Source of the DNA: Lithospermum erythrorhizon
Taxonomy: Eukaryota > Streptophyta > Magnoliopsida > Boraginales > Boraginaceae
Assembly (NCBI GenBank): GCA_019722365.1
Contig: JADFUC010000903.1
Coordinates: 1-64,000 of the forward strand
DNA: 64,000 bases
Direction: 5' to 3'
Shown: piece by piece, positions 48,400 through 61,300 of the stretch
Layout: each line of letters starts with the position of its first letter
Numbering within the stretch: position 1 is the stretch's first letter
Translations under genes and position numbers: made by a program
Notes under the pieces: generated by a model
What the model was told of the DNA's origin: nothing
Database searches by the model: none
Seen by the model: only the letters and a program-made list of their open reading frames with translations

Positions 48400-50400
48400 A
48401 CAATCCTCTTGTCTAATTGGCCAATTCTCACACCACCCCCCAGCGGGATAATCCTCTACGAGTGTGTCTCTTATCTTGCATCCTATGCTCGCGGCCGCCC
48501 AACTTGATACAAACACATACTTCCAATCGCCAAGCTTGTAAGTCTTGACCGTCTTTGAGTGTATCAGAGCTTAAGTATGCTAAATGTGATTCACTATCTA
48601 TTGCGTATATAGGTATAGAAAATATTTCTTTGCTATCTTTAGACAATACCGAAACAATATTTCCTTACTCGCCCACCATACATTTTAATATATCAAAAGG
48701 ATTATTATCAGCTATATTGACTCAATTCAAAGTTAGTAATTAAATATCGAGTTAACTCATTAGTGTCTTCAGGGAGCGATTGACTAAATATACCTAATAA
48801 TTGTAAAGCATTCCTAAGGTGATCATGTTGACTTCTCAGATCTTTAACTCCCGCAGAGACGGGACACATTAAAACTTGTTACACTACTAGAGACAGGCCT
48901 TACCTTGTCCATAATTTGATTGATATTTGTTATGCTACGTTATACATATAATGCTTTCAATTCCATCTTCCATTTTCAACATCAAAACTCTTGGCCCGGG
49001 ATTAAAGGATAATAATGCTTCATAATACGATTTCACATAGAAATTAAAATGACTTTAATTTAGCGTTAGGGATTCAAGATTATACAAATTGAATATGCAA
49101 TGCAGTGATGTGGATGAAAATATTTTAAAACTTGTCTTCCATATTCTGAACCATATTCTAACAACACGACTACTTCTATGTTTAGTCATATGAATGGAAA
49201 GATTAACGATACATTCTAAAAAGTTGTACATTTAATATTTTGGTTCATATTGAGTTGAAAAAACGTTAGTATAATCTTTAAATGGCTCAAGAAATTTAAG
49301 TAGTTCATAACAATATTTCCAATTATTATATGTGAGTGGGGGATAATATTCACTAATGGGAGCATGCATCTCATAAAATGTCCTAATTTCATCCTTATAC
49401 ATATATTTAATCTAACTAAGTTAGGACGTAGTTTCTAGCCCATCTAGTATCACAATCCAAAATTAATTGTTTAAACTTTTTACCCTAAGCCCTCAACCAA
49501 TTTTTTATATTCATGTCTTCTAACCCGCCTACTAACAACAAATTAACGGCCTTACGAATTGGTAAAATAAACTCATCCCAAACAACTTTTTATTCCATCT
49601 TTAGCACTAATCAAGCACGTGACATAAACATCTAACACGCGAAAAAGCTTCACTAAAATCCAGCTTTTAATAGCATCTTTAATTTTTCAATTGAAACGTT
49701 ATTAGCGGACGATTATCAAACGAAATCAAGTGAATCCTATTCAAAACATTTGTAATCATTGGCACAGCGAAAGATACTCGAATTTTAAACATTGTTATAT
49801 TTAGCAATTCCATCTAAAATATATAATTCTCCTTTGTAAGACCCAGTAATCATGATCAAATCTAATGGCATATTACACACATTATATCAATATCCAAAAA
49901 GACACCAATGATTTAATAAACATATTTATAAGAAATTCATAAGATTTTTACTCTGTAAGATTCTTTCACTTTTAAAATATTTAAAAAGCATAGTTTCGTA
50001 GTAGATCGGGGATACGTATTGCTCGGGATTAACGATATTTTGAATCCATTTGTTGAAACGCCTATCCATCACAATGATTAAAAGCGCAAAGAACTACCGA
50101 TTACAAATTTCATAGCGTTTCAATCCTATAAGCCAAAATACTAAAAATTTTTTTGCCGGTTTCGTGTGATTAATAGCTTCCTTGCGTAGCACCCTCTTCA
50201 CTACTATCTTTAAATGATCTTACGACCACTTAAGGTTCAAATAGCACGACCCTGCCCCCTTTACCCCACCCGCTTTCCATGATAAAGTACTTTTACAATT
50301 TAAACAAGCTGGCCGTTTGCTTTTCCCTTGCCTCCACGAAAATATTTCCAATCCATTTAAGCTTTTTTTCCTCCTCAATAGTAGTATCCGTGAGTAATTA
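48400..50400 (-). pseudogene. Decayed hAT transposase
   Basis: Near the N-terminus (about 50360-50240, minus) is a BED-like segment, LEIFSWRQGKSKRPACLNCK. In the middle (about 49085-49010) '..ILNPNAKLKSF' recalls the L-D-P-R-x-K-L block. Near the C-terminus (about 48640-48560) KEIFSIPIYAIDSESHLAYL matches the hAT dimerisation motif, in which 'S.P.S...ES.FS' is usual. Stops and frameshifts throughout, and catalytic residues cannot be placed. The assignment rests on these blocks plus the terminal repeats. Confidence 0.65.
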
Positions 50401-50830
50401 GATTGAGAGTTAATAATGGGTAGTTCATCCACGATTATCATCTCTAAAATTAACAAAAATCATTAGACATACCAGCACTATCACTTTCAATATTTTTGCA
50501 TTGCGTTACGTTGATACTCATTAATTTAGAAGAACAAATATCAAAATTTATAAAAAGCGTTGATAGATAATACCGATCGTAAATGGAGCAAGGTAAGATT
50601 GTTGATTCACTCTTGATTGTAACGAACAAGCCCAAAACCACAAGAATTTAATATCAGAATTAAGAAAAGCTGATTTATCGCTAAGAATGATTGTGAGTTG
50701 TGAAAAATGAAGAGAGGCATTGTCAGTTTCCTTTTATGCACTCCTTCATTTCGAAGCTGAGAAATGAAGGATGGTATCAGCAGGCTCAAACGCACGCTAG
50801 CATGAAACTAAGCATCACTTGACACCCAAA

Positions 50831-51690
50831 CGTGGTACCGTTTGAAACCAACGGTACCCCGGTTGATCATACAAATTCATAAAAAAATAGTCGTTGGAGT
50901 TTAACGTGGTACCGTTAATGTCCAAACGGTATACCGCTTTGTCCGCAAGAATTTTATATATCCAAGTATGACACGCATCAAGCATTTTGTAAACGGTATA
51001 TCAAGCTTATCGTAAAATGTGCAAAATTAACATTTCTTCATCTAAGTAAATACACCATTTTCCATGTTTAAAAAACTCAATTCATAAGTATCAATTTAAT
51101 AACAACTAATCACAAATCATAATCATCACCATGCCTAAGATAAGAAATCCTGCAGGAGTCAGGCCATGCAAAGATTCTTCAAGATTATCATATCCAAATT
51201 TAAAAATCAAAGTTACCTCCCTTTGCTCATGTCAACTTTTTTTCGCAATGACAGTTTCATTGTCGACGATTTAGCTATGTGGATGTGAAAAATAGAAAAA
51301 TGAAAGGTCCGAGATGGCTAATTTAAACAAACCATTTTTACTTCACGCAAGGAAGTGAATGGGATTAGAACGTCACAACCCAACCGTTGGTGACTTTGTA
51401 ACTTTCGCAAGCCATCCTAAAAAGTTTAATCTAACGTAATCATCAGATTGCTTCAAGTTATTTTTGCTGTCGCCAGACGTATCAACGCCATGGCAGCCGC
51501 TCGTATCTTTAAAATAACTCTTTGGAAGATTAATAAAAAAGCTATTTTCATTAGAAATGTTATTTGTTCAATTTAACCAAATTTTATGGTGCTCAACCAA
51601 GTACACCTGCAGTTAAAACGGTGTACCGCCGAGGTTAAAAACAATATCAAATTACCGAAAACGCGGGTACCGCTTGGAATTCAACGGCAC
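50831..51690. repeat. Subterminal GGTACCG repeats of the hAT element
   Basis: Short palindrome-like pairs of 'ggtaccg' and 'cggtacc' spaced by about 10-15 bp: cgtggtaccgtttg..aacggtacc (50831), cgtggtaccgttaatg..aacggtatacc (50905), aacggtgtaccgcc (51617), cgggtaccgcttgg..aacggcaccacg (51663). Matching copies lie at the left end (47121-47150 and 47187-47214). They are probable transposase-binding or structural sites. Confidence 0.65.
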
Positions 51691-51852
51691 CACGCTCTGG
51701 CCTCGACATCTGCCTCGAACCGATTGGGCCCAATATTCCCTTAACGGGCCGGCCCGGCTCGCTAACGGTCTCTCGGCCCGTTAACATGTTATCGGGGCCT
51801 GGGCCGTTGCTTAGCACGGGCCGGGCCGGCCTGGTTCGTTTGCCCTCGACTA

Positions 51853-52298
51853 CTCCGGACTATGGCTCCGATTAGTGGGCCATTGAAGGAAACCTGGTCT
51901 ATTGAACACATCTACTCAATTAATCATAGTAAGATACTAAGATGTAGCTTCTATAAAAAAAAAGCTTCTTGCAAGTTAATTCACTTCTAATCCACCCATA
52001 GAAAATCAAAGACTCTGTACCGTATACCATTCACGTATAATATTTGTAAACAGGTATAATGTGGAGTCACATTTACAGAGAGGATTTAGGGCCAAAATTT
52101 GGTCACTGAAAGAAAAAAGTCTCATTTTGAATAATTGGGACACCTGAGTGACAAAAAAAAAATATCCTATAAGAACTACGTAGTATAATCATATTTTACG
52201 ATGCATGCAGACCTTCCATTCTTCGAATGGGAGCCTGAAATCTGAAGTATTCACTTATGCAACATCTCCATTTCGTTCCCAAGTTGAATATCATCTTC
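51853..52298. other. NTMC2T5 downstream region
   Basis: Between the hAT right end and the stop codon of the next gene. It should contain that gene's 3' untranslated region (minus strand). No other feature is seen. Confidence 0.4.
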
Positions 52299-55200
52299 TT
52301 AAGGGTTGAAGATACTCGTACCAGTAATATTGAGAGCAGTGAGAACTGCAATGCTTGTAACTATGGCATACCAAAATAACGTTGACCCTGCATGCAAATG
52401 TGAGAACATCGAATTGACTTAGTTGTTCGGTCGCAAAGGACGTCTGAATTAGATATTCAAGATTGGAGCACAATACCTCCAGAATCTCGTGACTTGTCAT
52501 CTGGAGTCTCTGGTATCACCACAATCTTAGGTTCAAGAACTCTGGCTGAAGACTTTGTACTGGTGGCATCGCTAGAGGCTTTCTCATTGATTCCATTGGA
52601 TGCGACTATACCTTGAAATTCTTCACTTACAATTACCGCTGCTAGGGCATCCATGAATGATTCACTCTCCGTCGGTATTGAGGAACCTTTTCCGGTCTGC
52701 TTGTAAGCAGAATCATTGAATTCATCAGAATCTGTCAATTCATCATCCGAGATATCTGAAGTCTTAGACATGGTTCTTTCGTCTTCCTCGTCCTCCACAT
52801 ATGCTTTGTATGTTAAACGAAGTAGAATTTCTCCAGCAAACCTTTTACCGAGCAGTCCCCAACCTTGGAGAGTCACGATTCGATCTGTGGGAACAGTATC
52901 TTCTAAAGAACTTAGCTCAACCTGCAGAAAAGCATCGCCCTTTTAAGAGTTATACTAACAATTTAATGCTTACAAAGTAGTAAAAGCATATCGAATGCGT
53001 GTCAAAGCAGATAAATACTCGCGCATGGGTTGTCTTTCACATATGACATGATTGTTCTGTTATTCAAATAATTCCCCCAACTAGTACATGATAGGGGGCT
53101 TCTCTACTAAGATTGTGTATGCAGTGTCCCTCTTAGGAATCCATGTACCACCATACCCTCTTAGGAATCTATGTACCACCATACACATGGGAAAATTTGT
53201 GGCGACCCAGTAAAATAGCTTAGTCTTAGAAATGCGAACAGAGTAGACGAACAACTTTCCAAGTCAAAGTGCAAAATATCAAGTTAGCAGCTTTAAGCAG
53301 TTTTTACTGCAGAATATAAAATACTAACATGAGCTGAATACTCATCCTGATGAACTAGACTACAAGTTCCTCTTCGTACAAAGTATGGAAGCTGTAAGTT
53401 GGAAGAACCCTATAAGACTGAATAAATCACTAAGAACACCGGTGCTCTGTTTTCCAGTTCTTAAAGTTGTCATGCAGAGAGCATATCTAGCGTTAACAGA
53501 TGAGGTTTCATACCTCTCCGATACCAAGAGAAATATCCCCAAGCCCAATTGGATCTTTAACTTCAATACATAACTTCTGGTTTCGAGGGTCTGACACCAA
53601 CATGTGGAAGTCCTGAGAAACAAGTTATGAGCACAAATAGGATTAACTAATGTTTTAATTAGTAACACTAGGAGCAAGCCAGTGTCATCGAGATAGGTGG
53701 CAAAGCTCTCTAGTCTCTCAAGTAATTTTGAATGGGAAAAGCGATCATATTTCACCTGATTCCAGATGGGTTCACCAGGAGGTCCAAAGACAGTGGTTTG
53801 ACTATTCCTTTTACTGCTTATAACTTGATCTCCTAATTTTAGAATAGCATATGGATCTGTTTTGCCTGCATGAACAAAGAGCCTGTTTATTAGTTTATTA
53901 CAATACAGAAAGTTACCAATGAGAGCTAAACTAGCTATAAAAAAAATTGAGAAAATTTGTTCATGGAACTCCTTTTTCGAAAATAAAGTCCAATTGCTTC
54001 TTAATAAATTCAAAACGTAATGGATGGATTGAATAATACTTGATGGTCATCGAAGTAGAAACATGAGTACAATACTACGATGTATGATAAAGAAGTCTTA
54101 CCATAAAGGATATAGGAGAGTTTACGTGCATCGACAAGTGTTACCGAGAGTTCCCCAGAAAAGTCTTTATTTCCTTCTTGAAATTCTCCAGACTTCAAAT
54201 CATTTGGAACAGGACCAAGTGCTTTTGCCTTCTGTAAATCTAAAACAATCTTCTTTGGACGCACAAATAGACCAGGTAAATCCTCTGTCAGAAGTTTTGT
54301 CAAAAACCTGTCATGTTCAGATAATTGGATTCAAATTTCAGAAAATAATAACGATTCATAGAGATTGCATGAATAACACTAAACTAATTAATAATACATG
54401 CATGAATTTATATATATATATATGTATAACGAATATATTAGAGGAAACAATATCTATAAAATACTCCATATTATATTCTTAAAAATGAAAAGTAGATGGG
54501 AATACAGGAACTATTCACTTACATTGAGAGAACTGGAATTGCTGTGCAACCGGATACATACATCGACACGAAACACAATAATTAGCACTTTAAAAGTATG
54601 AGTTGTTTTTAATATGATCAAAGAACAAAAACAAAACATAATTTAGAGAACAAATCATGAGAATAATTAAGAAACCAATTAGGCAATTATGTCAATCTGC
54701 ACAATACAGGTAGTCTTCCTCACAGTGAGGGACTCCATCCACATACTAGCTGCATCACATGCACTTTTTTTATTTGAAATCAAAATTCTTCCCTCAGTGC
54801 TTGACTTATAGTTGCAAAGCAAGGCACATAAAAAATTTACGAACAGGCACCCAAAGTTTAAAGATCTGCGATTATTCAAACTGAGCAACGGCTTAACACG
54901 ATTAGCAGAGAAAATAGTATGGATAAAGATAACACTAATGGTCATGTAACATCATCAAGTAAAAATCCAGCAGCCTCCCTTTTTAATCATCTGACAGAAT
55001 CAAAACATAACAATCATAGAAAAGACAATATTCGTTTTCTAATTTTGCTCATGCCTCATTTAAAACAGCATATGGCTAGAGCTGTAATGCGACATGTTAT
55101 CTGTTAGTAACTATTTATCCTACCCTCTACTATATGGTTTTGCAAACTTCATCAAGTGCTACATCTATTACTTTAAGACCTTTCTCGAACAAGACTGGCA

Positions 55201-57409
55201 ATTCATGCTACTTAGAATTAAATCATTTTGCCAGCATAGAGGCCAATTTAAGCATTTTGTGGATACCATAAACGTGGAAATTAGGAAACTACTAAGGCAT
55301 CAACCTTCAAAAATGTATATATACCCATCAAATTGAAAAGTCGAAATGGTGACAGATCAAATTTTATCTTTGGGAGAGAAACAAAGGCCCATGAAACTGC
55401 TCCCACGAATGGCTCTGTTGGTATCAATCGCAGTTTGACCCAGAGTTCTCCATCAATATCAAAGTTTCGGACTCCCACTGGTACAACAATAGGTATAATA
55501 CCAAATTTAAGTGACAACTTCAAAAGCATACGTGCGCCACCTGTGTAACGGAGACCTATTTGGTACCTAAATAGAGATATGCAAGAATGAATTAGTAACA
55601 CCAAATATTGACACACCCCTGTATCATGGATTCATTAGAATCTAATATGCTTGCGACAAAATATTTAGAAATCATTCAAGGTAGCTGACCCTACTATCTA
55701 GTCTACATAGATATTTTTATTAATCCCTAAAAACTAACCCCACAATTCCACAAATATGATCTTAGAAGTAGCAACTATGAGCAAAGAAATTATATTAAGA
55801 TAGGATACTAATGTTGAAAACATAAATCTTCCAGATATCAAATATATGGAACAACCGCCAACAACCAACAAATGCTCTTTCACTATTCCTTTTTATTTTT
55901 ACAATGTGAAAACGTCACGGGACAGACAGATTAAAGAACACTATATGACAGATCATTAAACAGTTATAAACTAATTTGTCTTCATTAAACATGGTTCCAC
56001 AGTTCTAGCAGACCCCTTAGTTGTCTCTGCTTTCAACTCTCGCTATTTTTGTTTTCGAATAGATGAGTAATGTTTACAATAAAGGGATTCCTTCCATAGT
56101 TCTGATCAATAGACACTACTTCAAGATAAAATATACTCGAGTAACTGAACTTATCCAGAAAGAAAGACTGAAAACAGAAGTTTTGCTTCAGCTCATAATA
56201 ACAAAGTGACAACAGAAGTAAGATTATTTTAAGAACATAATGTTACTCGATTTAATCACAATAAAGTACAAGAAGGAAATGGAGTAACGTTTTTGTAGAA
56301 GGATTTGGATTTTGGTAATTGTAAGATATGCCGATTCCATTTAAATTGACATACACTCCACACTAAAATAGTAAAATCCATCCTTTAAGAGCCCATTAGA
56401 TTTAAATTACAATGCACTCCACACTAAAATAGTACACCAGAAAAATAAAACTATGAGATGTTAGTCACCAAAAGAAGACATGCAGACAGCATTAGATACA
56501 CCGGAAAAATAAAGCTATGAGAGAAAGAAAAAAAAACACAATAAAGACAGAAATCACCAGTCACTCACTACCTGCCAAGTCATTAAAGCCTTGTTGAGAG
56601 AATCCACTCTCACAAACATTCCTGACAGACAATGGTTCATCACCTAGAGAGAACTGCTTAATCTCGACCCTTTCGACATAATTAGGCTTTTCTAGATCAT
56701 CCATGACTGGTTGTAACGACCCAATAATCCAATTCTCAATTCCTCCTCTATAGACCTTCCAAAGCTTCTCTAACACCATATTAACCCACTCCACAGATTC
56801 TTTCCTCTGCAAATCCTTTTCCAAAAACACAGAAAGGCTTGGGACCTGGGGCCACACCCCCACCCCCATTCCTTTCCCTCCCCTAACATCTATCCCATCA
56901 TTTCCATTAACATTCATTCGTTTTCTCGAGGACCATAACTTATCAAAAACAACCCCAACAAAGAAGAAAAACACAAAAAACCCCAAAATGTTTCGATTTA
57001 GCGGAGGGGACGGGATTGGGTGCATTACCCCTAACTGTGTTCTCAGCTTATGTACAAAAGGGTCTTCTAGGAAACTAGTAAAATTACTATGACTACCAAC
57101 ACTACTACTTGTTGTAGCAGAATCCTCTTTATATGATGATGAAGATTTATATCTCTCACCCAATTCAACACCAGCATCATTACTATTCCTTTTAGTTAGC
57201 CTACTCAACACAGTTCTTCTCTTAGTGGAAACCAAATCAAAATCTTCTCTTCTTTTCACATTTCTTGATAAATACAAATTCAAGAAACAGTTTACCTTCA
57301 AGTTGGTGAGGTCCGTGTTATATGGGGACAGAAAAGCATTAACCAATAAACCTCTCTGAGAAACCTCAGACCCACTACTCATACTCTTCAAATCTAAATG
57401 CAAAGTCAT
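52299..57409 (-). CDS. NTMC2T5: SMP and C2 domain membrane-tether protein, NTMC2T5 type
   Basis: Plant N-terminal-transmembrane-C2 protein; SMP domains transfer lipids at membrane contacts and C2 domains bind membranes. Exons (minus): 56572-57409, 55325-55566, 54523-54541 (19-nt microexon), 54102-54307, 53756-53865, 53514-53612, 52477-52921, 52299-52387, about 682 residues. A membrane segment ILGFFVFFFFVGVVFDKLW lies at residues 141-159. The SMP domain follows from about 205 (VERVEIKQFSLGDEPLSVRN, YQIGLRYTGGARMLL, LTKLLTEDLP). The C2 domain (about 400-520) has GELSVTLVDARKL, KTDPYAIL and GPPGEPIWNQDFHMLVSDP. The tail is acidic/Ser-rich. The last exon gives a second hydrophobic segment, LFWYAIVTSIAVLTALNITG. 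All junctions from exon 2 onward join in frame. Exon 1 ends in phase 1 while exon 2 needs phase 2, so residues about 265-280 are uncertain. Start chosen: first ATG of the long exon 1 frame. Confidence 0.9.
53128..53184. repeat. 28-bp direct duplication in NTMC2T5 intron
   Basis: 'ccctcttaggaatc.atgta' plus 'ccaccata' occurs twice head to tail with one mismatch, within the intron between 52922 and 53513. Confidence 0.9.
54523..54541 (-). other. 19-nt microexon of NTMC2T5
   Basis: Acceptor TTGCACAG and donor GTAAGTG bound CAATTCCAGTTCTCTCAAT. With the last G of exon 2 and the first G of the next exon it encodes A-I-P-V-L-S-M, joining ..FRLFNLM to FLTKLLTED. Both phases fit exactly. Confidence 0.9.
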
Positions 57410-58300
57410 TAGTGCAATCTAAAATGTACTATAATGTAATCATAAGAATAATAAAAATTGATCATTTGCTTTTCTATAACAGTAACTTTGGTAAAGAAAA
57501 CAAAACCAACTGAGCAATGTTTGAGTTCTGTTTGTTTTAATGTTAGTGAAAAATGAAGGAGAAGAAGTGGAGATGATTAATGGAAGGAGTATATATCTGT
57601 ATATGTTTGAATTGTTGATTGTTTTTGTATTTTTGTGGGAACCCCAAAGGATCAATATCAGAAAATGGAAGCCTCAAAATATTTGTGGGTAATATTAAAC
57701 CATATAAAGAATTCCAGTCAAAATTGTATAAAACTCGTGTGTACTTGTATGTTCTTATTATACTCCGTATTATATTCATATAAAATTCGATTCATGTAAA
57801 TTTGAAAAAAACAAGTGTTTTTTTTTTATAAAAAAAAACCACACATAAAACAAGTAATGTGTTATATTATAAGTGCATTATACCTTTTTTTTTTGTTCTA
57901 GTGAAAAAAATGTGTTATCTCAACTGAAGTATAATTGTACTAATTTAATCATTTTCTTGAAATTAGTAAGGGTTACTATTATGAGATTCAAGCGAAATGT
58001 GGGGTTTTCATTCATCAATTAAAGGAATATTTGACATGATATTTAGATCACGCGCCACCTATAGCTCTCAAAACATAATCAAGAAGGAGATCCAATTAAA
58101 AAACATTGCTTGCGATTAATTGGAGAAGTGAGTCGATTAGTAAGCATCAATCTCAAAAAATTTATGCCAACATCATAGAAAACTAACTAAACTATTATAT
58201 CTTCGTTATTTAAATATTGGCTATCAATTGATTATAATTCCTATCTTTTTGGAAGTTTTAACAATTATATTATGGTTAGTGATGTGTCTCTTTTTTAGGA
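57410..58300. promoter_or_regulatory. Upstream region of NTMC2T5
   Basis: AT-rich sequence 5' of the gene (minus strand), with A/T homopolymer runs near 57800-57900 and a 'tactccgta' fragment near 57760. The promoter and untranslated leader should lie here; no exact core element can be assigned. The sequence changes to GC-richer repeats from about 58300. Confidence 0.4.
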
Positions 58301-61300
58301 GTCTCTTGGATACGTCTTGTATTCAGGGGCCTTTATCGTAGGCTAAATGAATCTTTCTTGGGTAGTATCACGATGTGGTCCACTGAGAAGGGATTGGTCC
58401 CACTAATTCGCTGAGTATGATCCGGTTTTAACTTTGGGCAGGCACTGGGGAGGTCTTGAAGCGATGGTCCTGAATGTCCAGTGCTTGCTTGGCTCGCTTT
58501 TAGGGAAGTAGTAACTTTCATTGGTGAGAGAGGTTCTTTCGCTGGCACCAATGACGATCTCGCCAAAACTGCTTTGAATCTCGACTTGATATCGGGGATG
58601 AGGAGTCGCAGGCCTTGGCTTAGTCGATCGGATCGCATTTCCGTCATAAGTCGATTCGGGTTACGACCTGGTATGAATATGTAGTGCGGTTTATGCGTTA
58701 CACTTTCAGTAAATGTTTATGTTTGGGTATTTATAGGGAGATAATGCAAAGGCTTGAGGCTCAGAGATGAAAACAGTCTTACATCACAGAAAACGATAGG
58801 ATAAAATCTTTATTAGAGGCGAGGCTGTTGAATCAGCTTATTATGTGGGCCCAGAGGCTTTAATCGAGATTGGGCGCTTTTTAAAATAAATTCATGTGCT
58901 CAATTGCCCATTTACTCCAAATTTATTCTACTTCCCTTTTTTTCAAATGGTAGTGGAATGTGAGGAGTTAAGATTCTTAAATACTTGATGCATGCTTTAT
59001 GGCCGAGAGAATTCCAAAGAGCAACCGTATCGCTAGTATAAAAGGAAAAAATGCCCATAACGTGTGACTTCTTGAGCTTTCGATTGTCATTTTCTTTAAG
59101 AAAATTGTCTTTGCTTTTATTTTCTCTCATATAACTACTTTACTCTTTGACCATAGAAGACTCAAGTCGCTGACCACTTAGCGTCAGCTGGACCCTGCTT
59201 GAATTCTCAGAGAGTGCTTGCTTGAGATCGTGTGGTAGATTGAGTAATTAGGGGTAGGCGGTGTTTACAGTTTGATGATGAGACACATTTTTTAACATCA
59301 TCTCTGTGTACATTATTCACAACAATAGGCTGTTCGTTGTTCCTCGAGGTAACATTAACATCGGCGATCGCTTTCGCTCCCCTTGCATTTTGGAGAGTTT
59401 CGCGTGTTCAACCATGTCTGAACCTCACAGCGAGTTTATTGGGCTATTTCTTGAGGATGGCTCAAAATGACTCTGCTTACTAGTAATGGGGCGATTCCCC
59501 AATCTGGATGATTCAGAGTCCCATTTAAATGTTAAGCCTAGATCCGTGATGGGCCCCACTGCTAATGTGCCCGCATCGAGGCCCCCGAGTTACACTTTCA
59601 GGGGCCTCAGGGAAGGGTTAAAAGAGCCTTGAAGCTTGGAGAGTGTCCAGCCGCTGACCACCACTTTGGATTGTCCTTTTAAGGTCGATTCTTTCCCATC
59701 CGCTGACCATTGCCAATTTCTGAGGTGAGTGCGGACAGGATCGCTGTCGAGGAAGATATGAATGCCCCTTGCGAAGACGGAGGTCCACGAAGAGGTATGC
59801 CTCCATTAGGCCATTTTTTTGGGAATTCTTAATTCACGGCCTCAGGCGTCGAGTCTCGGGATTTGTGGATGAGGTGTTAGTTACTGGATCGTGCTCGAGA
59901 TTCGACTAATGCTTTTTTGCTGAGTGGTCTCAGTGTTTTGGTGGGCGTGGCAGTGGGGGTAGCTCTGATTTGGCGATGTGCTGCGCCGTGTAATGTCGTT
60001 CGCTGAATGGCTTTCTCCCATTGCTTCAGAGTTGCCTCCCTGATACAAAACTTTCTATATACCAAGAAAGTGGATAATGTGAACTGGTCGTTGGTTTATT
60101 TCTCGTTCTTAGGTAGGGGATTTGGGGAAGATATCAAAACCCATTAGTCTTTGGCCCATTTCGACCATAAAAGCAGGGAACTGCAAGGCCCGAGTTGAAG
60201 TGGGCGAGGGGCTGGTTTCGGGAAATAACGTGAAGTCTTACGTGATGGGACGTTTTTAATCGAGGCGGGCTTATCAAAGTCTTAGATAACTCCCAGTCGC
60301 TTAAATGGATATTTTTCCACTTTGTTGAGTTTAATTTTCTCTTTTTTTATTAAGTTTTTCTCTTTCCGTACGGTGGCACGCTTTCAGTAAAAATGCCTCT
60401 TGGGGATTTCATTATGCCTCGTAAGGTATCCTGAACTCAATCGCCTCGGTAAAGGTATTTTGGTCCACGTTTCCAAGGAGGAAAACAACACGCTTGAGAT
60501 GTGGCTGCTCTAAAGTCGAAAGAAACCTAAGTGCCGGTTCACGAAGGCCTTCTCGCCCGGTGTTTGGGGGCGGTCGTCGAAGATTTTGGATCACCGTCGC
60601 CTCACAAAAGCGGGACCACAATCGTATAGTGATGCCCGGATCGGATTCGCCTCTTTGGGTGAGGTGCCCTTCTTGACGGTCTTCCCACTGATGCTTCATC
60701 CTTTTAGAATCGGCCGGGATCGATGGTCCTTTTGCTCCCAACTCTACCACGTTTAACGAGATTGGCATGGCGAGAATTTCAGGTCACAGACATAAAGAAT
60801 CCATGACCTCACCGTATTTGAAAGAATTGTATGTTGAGAAGGGATATGGAAGGGATTTTGGAGTGCTCTTACTCTAGGCAGGCTTATTCACGCGCTTCTC
60901 CTGATTTTTGACTCGAGGTATTCTTAATCCCTTAAATTTATTTAAATCTTTGTTGTTATCATTGTTTATTAACGCCGATGTGCATTACAGGCGAGTGCGG
61001 CGCATGCGTTTGTCTTGAAGTGGAAAGAAGGCGGTAAGGTCCTGGGCTAATCTTGTCGTTGAAAAGTCTTCGTTGGGCTTTAGGCGAAATTTCAGCTTCG
61101 AACCCGTAAGGTTTGAAAATAAATATCGAAGACATGAGGCGATTCGGGATGGCATATGCATCTAAGTCCGACTTCATTTCGTGATATGAACGATATTGCG
61201 GCTTTGAAGGATGCGAAGAATAGAGTAATCCTCCCAGTCTAGAGGCAGACTAGATACTTCCCAACTACTTTTAGCTGATACGGAGAAGCGGTTGGAGGAG

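Larger units (their letters stand above)
46916..51852 (-). mobile_element. hAT-superfamily DNA transposon
   Basis: Imperfect ~25-bp terminal inverted repeats: the left end reads TAGACGCGGCAACGAACC from 46916, and the right end, on the minus strand, reads TAGTCGAGGGCAAACGAACC from 51852. Both fit the hAT 'YAGGG.TGGGCAA' style and are followed inward by GGCCCGGCC-rich sequence. Size 4.9 kb. Flanking 8-mers (acttcgac / ctccggac) are only partly alike. Inside lie a BED zinc-finger-like segment, a transposase remnant, a hAT C-terminal segment, and subterminal GGTACCG-type repeats at both ends. Confidence 0.75.

Noticed and set aside
48892..48910. A plus-strand CACTACTAGAGACAGGCC resembling a CACTA transposon end
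   Set aside because: It lies inside the hAT transposase remnant, has no subterminal motif series next to it and no opposite end nearby. Chance similarity is more likely.
53360..54013. 217-codon minus-strand open stretch
   Set aside because: It is two NTMC2T5 exons (53756-53865 and 53514-53612) plus read-through of the intron between them. Outside the exons the translation leaves the family.
57440..57779. Overlapping minus-strand open frames upstream of NTMC2T5
   Set aside because: AT-rich Ile/Tyr/Asn-biased translations in the 5' flank. No family match and no splice logic.
60412..60768. 118-codon minus-strand frame in the right-hand repeats
   Set aside because: No recognisable motif, and overlapping frames of similar length exist on the other strand. 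Not supported as a gene.
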